Source of the DNA: Balamuthia mandrillaris
Lineage: Eukaryota > Discosea > Longamoebia > Balamuthiidae
Direction of reading: 5' to 3'
NCBI GenBank assembly: GCA_031835245.1
Contig: JAVKOQ010000113.1
Coordinates: 1 to 64,000 of the forward strand
Length of the DNA stretch: 64,000 nt
Shown: one piece after another, positions 11,240-23,060 of the stretch
Numbering within the stretch: position 1 is the stretch's first letter
How the letters are laid out: each line of letters opens with the position of its first letter
Notes under the pieces: generated by a model
Databases searched by the model: none
What the model was told of the DNA's origin: nothing
Seen by the model: only the letters and a program-made list of their open reading frames with translations
Program-made: the position numbers and the translations under genes

Positions 11240-13413
11240 CTTCTTCTTCTTCTTCTTCTTCTTCTTCTTTTGCTGAAGGAGAGCCAAACAAGCACAAGAA
11301 CAAGGGAGAGCGGATAGAGGCACTGCTGGAGGTGATGATACATCCTAGGGTGGTGGGTGGCAGCAAAACCAATGCATACCTCTGCGCCCAACTGCTCCAG
11401 ATTTTGACGGAGGATGCGCATAAAAAAGAAAGCCATGATGCGGAGCAAGAAAGAGAGAGAAAAGGAAGAAGGTGGCAACAATGCAAGGCAGCTTGGATGG
11501 CGATGATCTCCACCAACGTCAAGAGGAATACCTTCATCTACACACATCTGATACACTCTGCTGCTCCACTGCTTCAGCATCTCAATCAAATGAAGACCGA
11601 AATGCCGAATAGGGAAAGCGAGTTCGAGGAAGAGATTGAAGAAGTATTGAGGGAAGTGAAGCAAATCTTTGTGTATATGACTGAAGAGGAGGCAGAGAAG
11701 GAAGAGGAGAAAGCAGGACAGGAACCCAAAGGAGAACAAACACCAAGCACTGCTTCCAACGGCGAAGTAACCGTCTGGAATGTACTTCTCAATCTCCTCA
11801 TCAAGAACGGACGTTGGTCGGAAGCTTATCAACTCTATCGCCAACAACAAAAAGAAAGCAGAGAAGCCGAAGAATCTGGGGAAAAGAAGAGCAAGAGAAT
11901 TCCAGAGGCAATAACGTATCAAATACTGCTAAAAGGATGTCCCAGCACAGAAGAGGCCGCTCAATTGCTAGAAGAGGCTATTCGCAATGGTTGTGTTCGC
12001 ACTCAACTCTGCAACGTATTTCTTGAAACCCTCTCTCGCCTGGCTTCGTCCCGAAAAGTGAAGACAAACAACGGGGAAGAAGGAGAAAGCCTGGTGATGT
12101 TCGAGCTTTATCGTCGCATGAAGAAGGAGGATCAGACTCAAGCAGAAGCAGAGGCCTTTCCACGACCAGACGGCTTTACTTTCAGCATTCTTCTGGAACA
12201 CTGCTCGAGAGAGCGTCTCTTCACACACGGAGAGCAATTGCTTGAACAAGACCTTCCTCTGTTTCTCCCTAACTGGCAACAGGACAGCGTCTTAGGTGCC
12301 TCCATCATCAACTTTTATGCTAAGAAGGGAGACCACGAAGCGGCGTTGCGTTGGTTCCGGAGAATGGAGGAAGGAGGAGGGAAGCCCAGCATCAGACACT
12401 TTAACTGCCTTCTCACTTCGTGCATCAATCCCTCTTCATTACGGTATGACACCTTTGTCTTCCGTGACTCGCCGCCCTCTTTGATGGAGGAAGAAGAAGA
12501 GAAGAACAGGAAGGAAGAAAGAGCAAAGATGATGGCCCAGGTGGAAGCTCTGAGAGAGGAAATGCAGCGAAAATGGGGATTGGAGGGAAGTGTGATAACG
12601 TACGACTATTTGATCCTGGCTGCCGGAAAGCTTGCCAACGACCACAACAAGGTTTGGTCCCTCTTCCGAGAGATGACACAGCAACGGCTTCGACCCGCAC
12701 CCATGACTTTCGGTTACCTCTCCGAAGCGATCGCCACCAGCTTTGCCGTTTCTCTATCTCATGCATCTTCTTTGGAGGAAAGAAAGAAGATGATACAAAC
12801 AGCAGAAGGGGAATTGATGCGAGTCTTGCGAGAGATAAAGAAAAAACGGGGAAGACTCCCGAAAGCATACAGACGTGATGCCTATCACCTTCTGTTCAGG
12901 CCTTTGACAGATTTCTATGGGCGAGTGGGCCAGTTGCAACAGTGCAGACACCTTCTTCGCGCGTTGTTGCATCGCTCCTCTTTGTCAACACAACAGCTCT
13001 TCGACTCCCTGTTGGAGACACACCAAGAAGAACCAGCAGAGCCAACTGTGCTCGTCACTCAACTCATCTCGGATTTCACTGCAGAAGAAGAGCGGCAAGA
13101 CGAAAAAGCAAACGCATTGACCGGGCTTCATCTTGCTCACTTGATCAAAGCTTGTCTTGTCAACCAAAAACACAACGAGGCAGAGGAGATTCTTAAAGCC
13201 ATGCGAAGGGCTTCTTCCTCTTCAGCGACGACACCGACGCTATTTGCTCCCGATGGAAAAACATACGTAACGTTCTTCAGCTATTGCTTAGCTGCTGGAG
13301 GAGAAGAAGAGAAACTTCGCGGCCTTCGCGTGCTGCAGTGGATGCGAGAGGACGGGGTGCTTCCCACCAACGACTACGCCAAGGAGGTCATTCGACGCTT
13401 GGAAGAAGAATAA
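10540..13413 (+). CDS. PPR-like organelle RNA-binding protein, copy 1
   Basis: Exons 10540-10843 and 10943-13413 give 924 residues. The N-terminus is rich in Arg, Ala and Ser and poor in acid, like a mitochondrial presequence. The body carries degenerate 35-residue helical repeats of pentatricopeptide type (VWNVLLNLLIKNGRWSEAYQLY, GFTFSILLEHC, SIINFYAKKGDHEAALRWF, VITYDYLILAAGKLANDHNK, DGKTYVTFFSYCL). PPR proteins bind organelle transcripts. A paralogue of the same length lies at 37014-39746 on the other strand; both share the end VIRRLEEE or IIRRLEEE, the RCRQ/HCRQ-F motif near the start and the order of repeats. A TCT microsatellite at about 11212-11268 encodes a poly-serine run absent from the paralogue at that place. 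Confidence 0.85.
11212..11268 (+). repeat. TCT microsatellite encoding poly-serine
   Basis: About 19 TCT units in frame inside the PPR-like gene, lengthening a disordered linker. Likely variable in length between strains. Confidence 0.85.
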
Positions 13414-13424
13414 AAAAGGGGGTG

Positions 13425-13739
13425 TCAACATTGAGCTGCGTGAGCAACGTTTGCCTTAGAAAAATTCAGACCCCCAAAGAAAGAGAGAGATGAGAGAGAG
13501 ATGAGAGAGAGGGGGGGTGGGGAGAGAGAGAGAGAGATGAGGAGAGAGTAACGTTCTTCTTTGTTGCTTTCTTTTTCATTATTGTCGACGTACGTTATCC
13601 AGTTTTCCAACCTGCCAAATTTCTGCTTGTTTTCCACCAATGGTATTCCTCCGCCCACCAATTCACGCGAAATATCCCCCAGTTTCTCCAATGCGATTTC
13701 AAACAGGCGTGAGGATGACGATGCGTAGTTATTTCCCAA
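13425..13739 (-). CDS. possible small convergent gene
   Basis: From ATG at 13739 the minus strand reads about 50 residues of well-balanced sequence (SRLFEIALEKLGDISREL, VENKQKFGRLENWI) up to GTACGT, a favoured donor here. A splice to an acceptor near 13458 would end it within or just beyond the 3' end of the PPR-like gene. No family is recognised and a GA microsatellite fills the proposed intron, so this could be chance or a leader of an unseen transcript. Confidence 0.25.
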   Translation of the reverse strand: MGNNYASSSSRLFEIALEKLGDISRELVGGGIPLVENKQKFGRLENWITYVDNNEKESNKEERYSLLISLSLSPPPLSLISLSSLSFFGGLNFSKANVAHAAQC

Positions 13740-14245
13740 TCAAAAAAAAGTTTTGCTTTCTCCCTTGGCCCGCGCCATCGGCACACACACCCGCTGCGGG
13801 GCAGACAGAAGACACACACACCACCGTCGTCGTCGCTGACACACGCACGCACGCACGCCCCTCCCAAAACAAGAAGAAAAAAAAAAGCAACAGAAGAAAC
13901 GAGCGAATCGACTCCGTTGCGTTCTTTTTTTTTTCTCCCCTCTCTCTCGCTCTCTCGCTCTCTTGTTGTGCTTTGTTTGTTTTGACGACGACGGTCACCG
14001 GGTGGAGTTTTTGTTTTGTTTTTGTTTTGTGTTGCATCCATCGGAAGAAAGAAAGAAAGGAAGAAAGAAAGATAAAGAGCAAAGTAGTGTTCCTTTTTTT
14101 ATTTTTTGTTGTTGTTGTTGTTGTTGTGGGTTTTTTTTTTCTTGCTACTGGGAACAACGTTTTTTGTCGATTTGACAAAATCGACGAAAAAGAAAGCATT
14201 TTGGAAAAAAAAAGTAAGAAAGAAACGGCGCAACCGCACAACCTC
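13740..14245. other. 5' leader region of the winged-helix/zinc protein gene
   Basis: Contains CA and CT simple repeats, GTT repeats at 14108-14126 and a hairpin-forming GTCGATTT-GACA-AAATCGAC near 14167-14186, about 60-80 bases before the start codon. No coding signal. Confidence 0.45.
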
Positions 14246-15201
14246 ATGACGGAGCCACTTGAAGAGGATACCGAAACTCTTTTGGAGAGGTTACAAAGGC
14301 TCAAGGAGGAGTACTTGGGTCACAAACAAGAGCTTGGTGTACGTCTTTTTCTGTTGTTGGTTGTTGTTGTTTGGTTTCTTTCTCTTCCTCTCCTCTTCGA
14401 GCCTTATTATTTTTTTTTTGGGCATCTTTCTTTTCTTTTGTTCATCGACACACAAAAACAAAGCTTACCTCGATTGAACGCACAAAAGGTGACTTTTGTG
14501 GAGTCGTTGGTGGACTTTGAAGAGAACGCCGCCACAGAGGACACCTCCGCTGCGTCCAACAACAGCACCAACGCGCATTCGAGCTCTTCTGCCTCTTGGC
14601 ACGGCCACCACAACGGTAACAGCAACAGCAACAACGACGAGGACTCGGCTGGCTCTGGTGGAGGGGGACCGGTCACTCGCGGAAGAAGAGCGAGCGCGCG
14701 AGCGGCGCAGCAGCGGAGGAACGCTGAGGTGGACACCTTTCTGCACATTGACTGCGCTAATCTCACCGGTACTGTTCTCCTCTTCTCTCTCCTCCTCGTC
14801 GTTCTCTTCTTCCTTCCTGCATCTTATTGATTTTTTTCCTTTGATGTGATGTTTACGATTTATTTTTTCTCCATGGAACAGCGTGCATGCAGAGAGCACT
14901 GCGGGAACTTGGTCCCTGCCACTTTGACACGATCGTGGAGTTTATTCGGGTGGTACGTTCTCCCTCTCTCCTCTCTGCTCCTCATTTTTCTATATGCTTC
15001 AAGTCCCGTTTCTTTATACGATTATTTTTTTGCTCCTTCGTGTTGTTTTTCCTGTTTAGCCCACTAAAACTTGGTATTGTTCTTGTTGCAGAATTGGGAT
15101 AAAGTAAAGCGAACAGCGGACTCTGCATTCAATGGCAACGAATGTGTCAAAGCCATTCTCTCTGTTTTGCGGAACGACTCGCTCTTCACCGTACCTTCTT
15201 C

Positions 15202-15238
<37 letters not shown>

Positions 15239-15710
15239 TCTTTCTCCCTCCCACTCCGTAGAGAGATCCAAATTTTTACTCCTCTTTTGAAACGTTTGTT
15301 ACCAAACATGTTTAGAAGGACGCTGAGAGAGAAGGCAACTGGACGCTAACCCCGGGCTCTCGCAGCGTGGATGCTAAAAACGACCCAAGTTCTTCTCACC
15401 CTCCCTCCGCATCGTTGGCAGGTAACGTACTCTAATCAATTGCTCTCTTCTTCTTCTTCTTCATCCATTGTCTGACATTTTCTTTTCGTAGAATGTGTGA
15501 TTCAGGCCATTCGATGGAGTACTGCGAATGGAGGTTCCACTGTAGATAACATTACTACTTTCGTATTGAAGGAATGGACCAGAGTCCCTACTCTCATGGA
15601 CAAGGACGTCAGGAGTAAGGTTCTCATGACACTTCAAAGTAATCCTCGGTTCTATGTACGTTACAAACAACTTCTAACTCTTTCACATATATTAGTTTCT
15701 CCGTTCTCAT

Positions 15711-15747
<37 letters not shown>

Positions 15748-17553
15748 GAAAATAACAAATGATCCTGATTGCTATGGTGTATCGAAACGAAATAGAGTAA
15801 GTTCCATTCTTGCGCTCTCTTCTCAGACTTTGTTTCTTATTTTACTCTGTTGACAAATGTAACACAAAACTAGACGAGTTCTTTTACAAGATATCGTGAT
15901 GAAGAAGTTCTGCGTTCGAATCCATCAAGGGCTGCTCGGAGGCGAGGTTTGGTTACACCACCGCCAGGCTTTGTGTGTGGTTGTGGAGCGACCACACCAG
16001 GCAAAGGCCCATTGGCCAAATGGAAGAAGATAAACGAAGAGTTTATGTGCAGTAGCTGCGCTCAACAACAACAGCAGTCATCTAATCAACCACCAACAAC
16101 GAGACAAAGGCGAAAAGAACAGAACAACAAGCAACAACTGGTGGAAGAGAACGGATTCTTTCGGTTGAACTACAGGGAAGAGCTGCAGCGGGACAAAAGA
16201 AAGAACTCCTCCTCTATGATGATCCTTGCCAGCCTTCACTCTCCTCGGGATGAGGACGAAGGAGAGGAGGACGAAAAGGACGATCCCAACACAAGAGACT
16301 ACGAGAGAGAGGAGGAGCCGGACGAACACAAACGAGCAGCAGATGATGGTGAAGATGCAGCGGACGAGGAGGGTGGTGCGTTAGATGATGCAGAGGACGA
16401 AATGGAAGCGGCAAAAGAAGAGGAAGCCTCACCACAACAAGAGGAAGAAGAAGGACATGAAGAAGAAGAAGGCGAGGGCGAACACGAAGAGGAAGAAGAG
16501 GAAGGTGAAGAAGCAGGCGAAGAAGAAGAAGACTCTGATGAGGATGAAGACGAGGACGGTGATGGCAAAGATAGTCCCTGGATATGCTGCGATGCCTGTC
16601 AATCATGGGTGTTGGCCAAAAGCGACAACATCTACGACATCAGTATTTATGATGATTCCAACCCGAACCACTTAGACTACTTTTGTCCTGCGTGTCGACG
16701 CAAGGGCAAAGGCAACGGCAATCATCCCAATGGCGTAGATTCTCCCTCTTCTTCAACTTCTTCTCACAATGGCAACAACAAACATAACAGCAGTAACAAC
16801 TCTGTCCACGGTAGCGACGCTTCTGATGGCGGCAACAGCAACAAACGACGACGCACCTCCAACAACAATAGTAACAACAACGTCATAGTCAAAACGGAAG
16901 CGCCTGATGCGAGCGATTCTGTTCCTTCAGATTCTACCAACAACAAACGGCCAACTGGCAGAGGGAGAGGACGAGCGCGAAAACGAGCGTTAGGATGGGA
17001 GAGCGAAGGAGGTTCCGGGACAGGAGAAGATGGCGCTTCCCCTTTGTTTGGCAGCAAGTTGGACCAAATGGAGCATAAGCTGAAGAGCGAGTACGGTGCT
17101 GCCGAGCATTTGAACCCAACAACAACAAAGAGCAACACCAAACGAACAAAAGGCAGAAGAGGCGGAGCGGCAGGCGCCACTTCCACTCGACGACGAAATG
17201 GTTCAACGACAACGGACACAATGACGGAGGAACAACGACAACTCGAGGAACAGTTTTGGTTGGACTTTGAGAAGTACAAGGTTTCCTTGGCTCAGTCCCG
17301 CGACTCGGTATGGGAACGAAACCGTCAAAACTATGAGAAGAAGATAGAGCAGCTCCGCCTGGAGAAGGAGAGGTTGGACGCGCAGGCCGATGCCGACCTG
17401 GCCAAGCAGCTCAACGACTATTTCAAGCGTAAACGAAAGCGGCTGACCGAGAAGACGGAGCAGCTGTTAGGAGGAGGACGCTCCGCGAATTCTTCTTCTC
17501 CAAGAACAAGAGCGAACGGCACTTCCACTAGAAGTAGGCATGGAGGAGCATGA
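14246..17553 (+). CDS. winged-helix and zinc-finger nuclear protein, family not recognised
   Basis: Exons 14246-14338, 14489-14768, 14881-14952, 15092-15190, 15316-15421, 15492-15655, 15749-15796 and 15875-17553 give 846 residues, all phases closing. Residues about 125-190 (ALRELGPCHFDTIVEFIRV ... NPSLF-like LRNDSLFT ... NWTLTP) look like a HARE-HTH or related winged helix, and a second similar unit follows (CVIQAIRWSTANGGSTVDNI ... NPRFY). Then come CGCG...CSSC and a PHD/CW-like cluster WICCDACQSWV...YFCPACR lacking the usual histidine. Long acidic, Asn/Ser and KR-rich stretches and a C-terminal coiled coil (about 750-825) complete it. This looks like a chromatin or transcription factor; the role is inferred only from composition and folds. 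Confidence 0.8.
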
Positions 17554-18049
17554 CTGAATGGTCAGCGATTAGAGGATTGAAGGGGTAGATTCCTTTTATG
17601 TCTTTCTTCTCTTTGTTTTCGTTGCATGTTATGCTTGTAGATGTTTGTAGATCGTTACTTTTAGAACAAAGAAACTCATTCTCTTCTTTCTCTTCTTTCC
17701 CTCCTCTCTTCTCCCCTCTCTCTTCTCTCCTATCCGCTGTCCCCTCGCCTTTTTGCTTCTGTTCTCTCTCTCTGTCTCGCTCTCTCTCCCTTATCCTCGC
17801 TCATATCCTCTTTCTATTTCGCCAAAAAAGGGCCTACCAGGAGGAACCAACCGACACCACAAACAAAAAAACGACGAACAAGAAAGGGAGGAGGAAAGGG
17901 CAAAAAACGAAAGACAACCTACGCAGCGGGCCCATACGCTAATGTTGTGCGCTACAGCAAAAGGGAGCGAGCAACGGGAAGGTTTGCAGGCGGAGCATCT
18001 TATTGTCTCCATTTGTGAGGTCGGCTGGTTGGACTAACAATACCATGCT
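17554..18049. other. intergenic region before the RhoGEF
   Basis: Pyrimidine-rich 500 bases with the 3' flank of the zinc protein gene and the leader of the RhoGEF gene. An out-of-frame ATG at 18045 overlaps the RhoGEF start at 18050, which could reduce initiation. No gene seen. Confidence 0.4.
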
Positions 18050-18652
18050 ATGGATTCTTTTTTTTCTTCAAAACTGCAAGGCCGAAGACCTGTGAGCTTC
18101 GGCTCTAGCTCCGAATGGACGCGGGCTGCACCTGTGAGACCAAACCTCCCAAAAGAAACGATATCTCTGCCTTGTTGGCCGCCACAGCAACAGCAACAGC
18201 AGCAAAAGCAAGCTACAGCGACACAAGAGAGCGAAGACAAAGACAAAGAGGAGGAGCAGGAAGAAGAGACAGTGCAAGCACCCGACGAAGCAGCAGCTAA
18301 AACAGCTTCTCTGCGACAACAAACGATTGAAGAACTCTTCAAAACAGAACGACAATACATAGACGACCTCAGCCGAATCATCAACGTACGTTTCAACTGT
18401 CACTTTGTTTCTCTTTGCGTGGAGAGTGCATTTCTTTTGTAACAACTAAACAACCGCAGGTTTTCATGGCCCCTTTGAAGGCTGCTGACGTCTTGAAAGA
18501 AAAGGAAATAGCAACTTTGTTTTCGAACATTGAAGTCCTCCTGAAGATCAACACCGAGTTTTATAGGACGCTTACGACAAAGCTGAAAGATGGAAGGGCC
18601 ACATCAGACCTCAGCATTGGCGAAGTTTTTGTGAGCATGGTATTAGTCATCT

Positions 18653-18703
<51 letters not shown>

Positions 18704-20134
18704 CTCTCTCTTGCTCTCTCTACCTCTCCCATTCTCTCCAGTCTCTTCTTTCTTTTTTCTTTTAGTTTTATTTTATTCTCTAACTGCATGGTCTCCTTCT
18801 CCTTTGTCGTTGCAATATACACCACTCGCCTCATCATAGTCGGACTACTTTAAAATGTATTCCACTTATTGTAGCAATCACCCATCAGCAGTTGAGCTGC
18901 TCATCGCTAAAAACAAAAACGCCAACTTTGCCAAAGTTTTAAAGGTGCAGTTTTCTTCAATGCTCAGATTTTGCTCTCGTTCTTTTGTGATTCTTGTTTA
19001 CTTGTATTCTTCTTTTCCTGGTTGTTCTTCTTCGTTTCTTTTTGCGCCGCTTCTTCTCTAAACATACAGCAAATCCATGGCGATAGTGCCACACGAGGCA
19101 TCGAATTGAATGCCTACCTCATCAAACCCGTTCAACGAATCTGTAAATATCCCCTACTTATCCGAGAGCTCCAGAAACACACGCCCGAAGATCACCCCGA
19201 CCGTCAACCTCTCCACGAAGCCGAAAAGCTTATCTGTCACATAGTGGGCTATGTCAACGATGGCTCTCGCACCGCCCAACAACAACGCATGACCATAACC
19301 GTGAACCACCTCGTGGAGGACTGCAAAGACTTGGTCACTCCTACTCGTCTTTTCCTGCAAGAAGGAACCTTCCTGCTCTACAACGCAGCAAATATCAACG
19401 AGAGACCTGTCAAAGTGGTGCTCTTCCTTTTCAACGACCTTTTGATCATCACCAAACCGAAGCATCATAAATACTTGGAGGAGGACAAGCGGTGTCGCAA
19501 TTGTTTTACGCTGCGAGCTCAGATCCCTCTTGACGCTCTCAAGATAGTAGACTTGCACATGGCTGAATTAGGTCCTTCCTTTGAGATTCGGCACGTTCTC
19601 AGTGCCGAGGAATGGGCAATCAAGGTGGAAACCTTTTTGGGGCAGACACCTCGCAACGAGCCACAGTTCCGGCGGTATGTTCTGGGAACGGAGAGAGAAG
19701 AGGACAAAGCAAGTTGGATGGGAACGCTAAAGTCGCTGGAGAGGAGCTTTCAGCTGGAAAAGTTCAAACTGATGGAGCACAACGCACAACACCAACCGCC
19801 GAAAGCGTCCATGCCAAGGGGCATCTCCTGTCCTCCAGTGGTGAATCCAGGCTTCGGTATTCCCAGGGCAATGAGCGCAGGTCCTTTGAGGGGGATACCA
19901 GGGGACCGAAGGAGCTTTCCAAGAGCTTCCTCATGGCGGTCATCAGCGCCCACGCAAATGCATGGCAACAAACCTTCCTCCGCCCATTCAACAAGCACCA
20001 GCGAGCCGTCAGGAGCAGGGTCGGCTTCGGGAGTAGCTCTGCACCGCACCTTTTCGGGTCGTTCTTGTTTGTCAACTGTTAGTTTCTCTAAGCCAGGCTT
20101 AGGAGAAACCAGCTCAAACGGGGCTGGGCAATGA
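18050..20134 (+). CDS. Rho guanine nucleotide exchange factor (DH-PH)
   Basis: Exons 18050-18385, 18460-18630, 18840-18944 and 19070-20134 give 558 residues. A short disordered N-terminus with a glutamine run (near residue 45) precedes a Dbl-homology domain, about 85-310: TIEELFKTERQYIDDL (CR1), FSNIEVLLKINTEFY and ELNAYLIKPVQRICKYPLLIREL (CR3), the signature helix that loads Rho GTPases. A PH domain follows (about 330-455: GTFLLYNAAN, LFLFNDLLIITKP, SWMGTLKSLERSF). DH-PH proteins exchange GDP for GTP on Rho/Rac and drive actin remodelling, fitting an amoeboid cell. The Ser/Pro-rich tail has no recognised domain. The intron before exon 3 carries a CT microsatellite. Confidence 0.93.
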
Positions 20135-20215
20135 CAAAATACTATTTATTCTGATAATACTAATAATAATAAACAAAAGCGTGTCTTCATCGGAGGGACA
20201 CCTGTCTCGTTATCC

Positions 20216-20406
20216 GTCGACCAAAAAGGGAATTTGTCGTCGACGTTCTCGTATACTGTCCGCGCATAACTGAGATTTTCAACTCCTCAAGCAGGAAGCA
20301 AAAGAAAAAGAAGTAGCAAAGAAGAAGCAACAAGAAGCAAAGAAGCACAAGCACTCCGCGCTAAATTCCTTAAATTCCTCTTTTTCATGTTTTTCATTTT
20401 GTCGAC
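20216..20406. promoter_or_regulatory. three GTCGAC sites before the unknown gene at 20460
   Basis: GTCGAC at 20216-20221, 20239-20244 and 20401-20406, within 245 bases of the next start codon. Same palindrome as in the other clustered promoters of this window. Confidence 0.4.
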
Positions 20407-20459
20407 CTTTCCTTTTTCGTCTACAAAAGAAAGAAAAAAGAAGGGGAAAGGTACAAAAA

Positions 20460-21964
20460 ATGATTAAAGATGAGAAAGAAGGCAACGAGGAGGCAACGAG
20501 GGCACCTCAATTGGCGGCTGGGCTGCCCCGACCACCACTGGTGATTCCTTGGGAAAAGGTAGTAGATATAGTATTTACTGCACTTGGCCCAGCAATCAAA
20601 CGTGCTATTCGACGCAAGCCACAAAAGCTTCCTGTCACAGCGGCTGCTCCTCTTCACCCCATTTTCCATTCTGCCTATTTTGGTACACTAGAAGAGCGTA
20701 CCCTGAGCACAGAGCAAGAACTGTTGGACGTGTTTGGCCATTATACAAGGAGAGAGTTCAAACATGGCTCCTATGCAGTGCTGGCTCCAAATGTTACCAT
20801 CAAGTATATGGCAAATACAGAGAAAACGCGGCTGAAGTTGAAGTATCGCGTTTACAATTGGAATAACGTACTTCAGTGGCCAGAAAGCTATTCTTTTGAG
20901 GTTTGTTTTGTTTGGTTTGGTTTGGTGTTATTTTTTTTGTTTTCATTTTTCTACCCTTTTAAGCCTTTCTGCCCTTTATTTCTTTCCTCTAAAACTTTTT
21001 TTCATTTAAAAGGACTGATGGACCTCTCCTTTTTCTGTCTCCGTTGGACCAAGGACCTCTCCTCCTTCTCCTCCGCTGGACCTTTCCTCCTCTGTTGGGC
21101 CTCTCCTTCTCCTCCTCCGTTGGACCTCTTCTCCTCCTCCTTTGGACCTCTTCTCCTTCTCCTCCTCTGTTGGACCTCTCCTCTTTCTCCTCCTCCATTG
21201 GACTCTTTCTCCTCCATTGGACCTCTTCTCCTCTTCCTCCTCCTCTGTTGGACCTCTCCTCCTTCTCCTCCTCCATTGGACTCTTTTTCCTCCGTTGGAC
21301 CTCTTCTCCTCCTCCATTGGACCTCTTCTTCTCCTCTGTTGGACCTCTTTTCCTTCTCCTCCTCTATTGGACCTCTCCTCCTTCTCCTTCTCCATTGGAC
21401 TTCTCCTTCTCCACCATTGGACCTCTCCTCCTCCTCTGTTGGGCCTCTTCTCCTCCTCTTCTTTCTCCTCTGTTGGACCTCTCCTCCTCCATTGGATCCC
21501 TCCTCTTCCTCCATTGGACCTCTTCTCTGTTGGACCTCTCCTCCTCCGTTGGATTCCTCCTCTCTTCATTGGACTGTTTCTCCTCCTCCTCTCCTCCTCC
21601 TCCTTCTCCTCTTCCATTGGACCTCCTCCATTGAACCTCTTCCTCCTTCATTGGACCTCTCCTCCTTCTCCTCCTCCATTGGACTACTCCTTGGACCTCT
21701 CCTCTTCCACCTCTGGTGGACCTCTCCTCCTCCATTGGACTACTCCTCTTTTGTTGGACCTCTTCTCTTCTACCTCTGTTGGACCTCTCCTCCTCTGTTG
21801 CACCTCTCTTGTACATCTCTCTCTCTCTCTCTCTCTCTCTCTTCTTATTTTTTTAAAACCCTTTTTCTTTTATTGTTTAACAATATATTTTTCCATGTCA
21901 GGGTGAATTGCTAGATTTCTTGTGCTCCAAAGAGCCTTTTTTGGAGTCACAGGAGTCCTTGTGA
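20460..21964 (+). CDS. hypothetical protein with minisatellite-filled intron
   Basis: Exons 20460-20900 and 21902-21964 join in phase to 167 residues. The protein has a charged N-terminus, a Pro-rich segment (GLPRPPLVIPWEKVVDIVF), and an alpha/beta-looking body (HPIFHSAYFGTLEERTLSTE, LLDVFGHYTRREFKHGSYAV, LKYRVYNWNNVL). I recognise no family. The single intron is 1,001 bases, several times the local norm, and is mostly a CT-rich minisatellite with TTGGACC cores. The minisatellite itself stays open in several frames; I treat those frames as artefacts because the splice GAG/GTTTGT ... TGTCAG/GGT is good and gives a compact ending. Confidence 0.6.
21010..21830 (+). repeat. TTGGACC/CTCCTCCTC minisatellite inside an intron
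   Basis: About 820 bases of imperfect tandem units of roughly 20-30 bases, each with a CTCCTCCTC-type tract and the core (C/G)(A/T)TTGGAC(C/T)TCT. The units are purine-free on the coding strand except for the core, so each looks like a repeated polypyrimidine tract. It ends in a short CT run near 21815-21842. Confidence 0.85.
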
Positions 21965-22683
21965 ATTTTGGTACGTGAATAGGAACTAAGTTCTGAGATT
22001 GGTGGTGTGTTATGCGCCAATCATAGTTGAGTTGTTGTTTGCACACGTTGTTGTTTTTGGTTTGTTTAAAATGTGAGCTTGACTGTTGGATTGTCTTTTT
22101 GTTGACACTATGCTTGCTTTCAATTCCAAAATTAGCAAAACGTTGCACAGACCCAAACTTTTCCAAATAAAAGCCAAGATGGTACACGAAGATGTGAATG
22201 TAAGGAGTGACCTCACTTTTATCATAGCGAGCAGTAAAAGCATGGCCAAATTCTCTTGCTTCAGTTAGCCATTCTTCCTGTGTGATGTTTACCTTCAAAA
22301 AGAGTAAGTACAAATTTCTTTTCCTTTTTCTTTTTTCTTTCTTTTTTCTTTTTTCTTTTTCTTTTTTCTTTTTTCTTTTCTTTTTGGTTTAAAACTGTAC
22401 TTACTTTGTCATACACAGCAAGTGAGATCAGCTTGTGATATGATGTCCACACTTTGATGACATCTGCTACTTTCTTCTGTTGTTGAGGTGTTTGTGCTCC
22501 TTCCTGCAGCACCATCAAAAAGCGTTGATGATGCTCAATGATGGCTTGGTGTTGTGGCAAGACAGTTGTCTAAGTAGAAAAGGTTTGTTATTATTATTAT
22601 TTTTTAAAAATGTACAACAGACAGAAGACTCATAAATACAAGGAAAAAGTATAGGGCTAATTGAAAAAAAAGCAGTGAAAAGA

Positions 22684-22745
<62 letters not shown>

Positions 22746-22985
22746 TGTAAGTCATTTACTAACCTTTGTGACGACAAGGAAAAGGCAGAGCTCGAACCTT
22801 CCCTGTTCGTGTCTTTTGCATTCTTTCTAGCTCACGGCAGCAACCACAATTTGCAACAGTGCATGGATGAAGACCAAGACCACGTTCATGTTGGGTTTTG
22901 TTGGAACGTGTGGAAAAACATGGTCCCTGCTCTCCCTTTCGGCTGCGACAAAATAGGTGCTCGCACACAAACGCCTCCATTGTCT
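21870..22985 (-). CDS. unrecognised gene or transposon-derived remnant
   Basis: Minus-strand coding signal in three blocks separated by intron-like pyrimidine tracts: about 22985-22765, 22570-22405 and 22297-21870. The last two join well at GACAAA/GTAAGT and TTTGAAG/GTA and read as conserved-looking protein (HQAIIEHHQRFLMVLQEG, KVWTSYHKLISLAVYDKV, VTPYIHIFVYHLGFYLEKFG, FANFGIESKHSVNKK). The pattern TPYxHxxVYHxxxxLxxFGS resembles the C-terminal region of repeated transposase-like families in protist and animal genomes, but I cannot name one. The first block (Cys-rich, MEAFVCEHLFCRS...) does not join cleanly, so the gene may be decayed. It ends inside the 3' flank of the gene at 20460. Confidence 0.4.
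22681..22744 (-). repeat. GA microsatellite (CT on the coding strand of the minus gene)
   Basis: Over 60 bases of GA with a few A insertions, inside the presumed first intron of the minus-strand gene. Confidence 0.8.
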
Positions 22986-23060
22986 TCTCTGTGCTTGTTT
23001 GGCTTGAAAAATAATAAATAACAAACCAGAAAAGTAAAAGTCGACAATTAAAAAAATGAA

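Noticed and set aside
20460-21914. A 484-codon plus-strand frame running through the minisatellite, and mirror Arg/Glu frames on the minus strand
   Set aside because: Reading through the repeat yields low-complexity Ser/Pro/Leu strings; splicing at 20900/21902 gives a compact protein with good splice sites.
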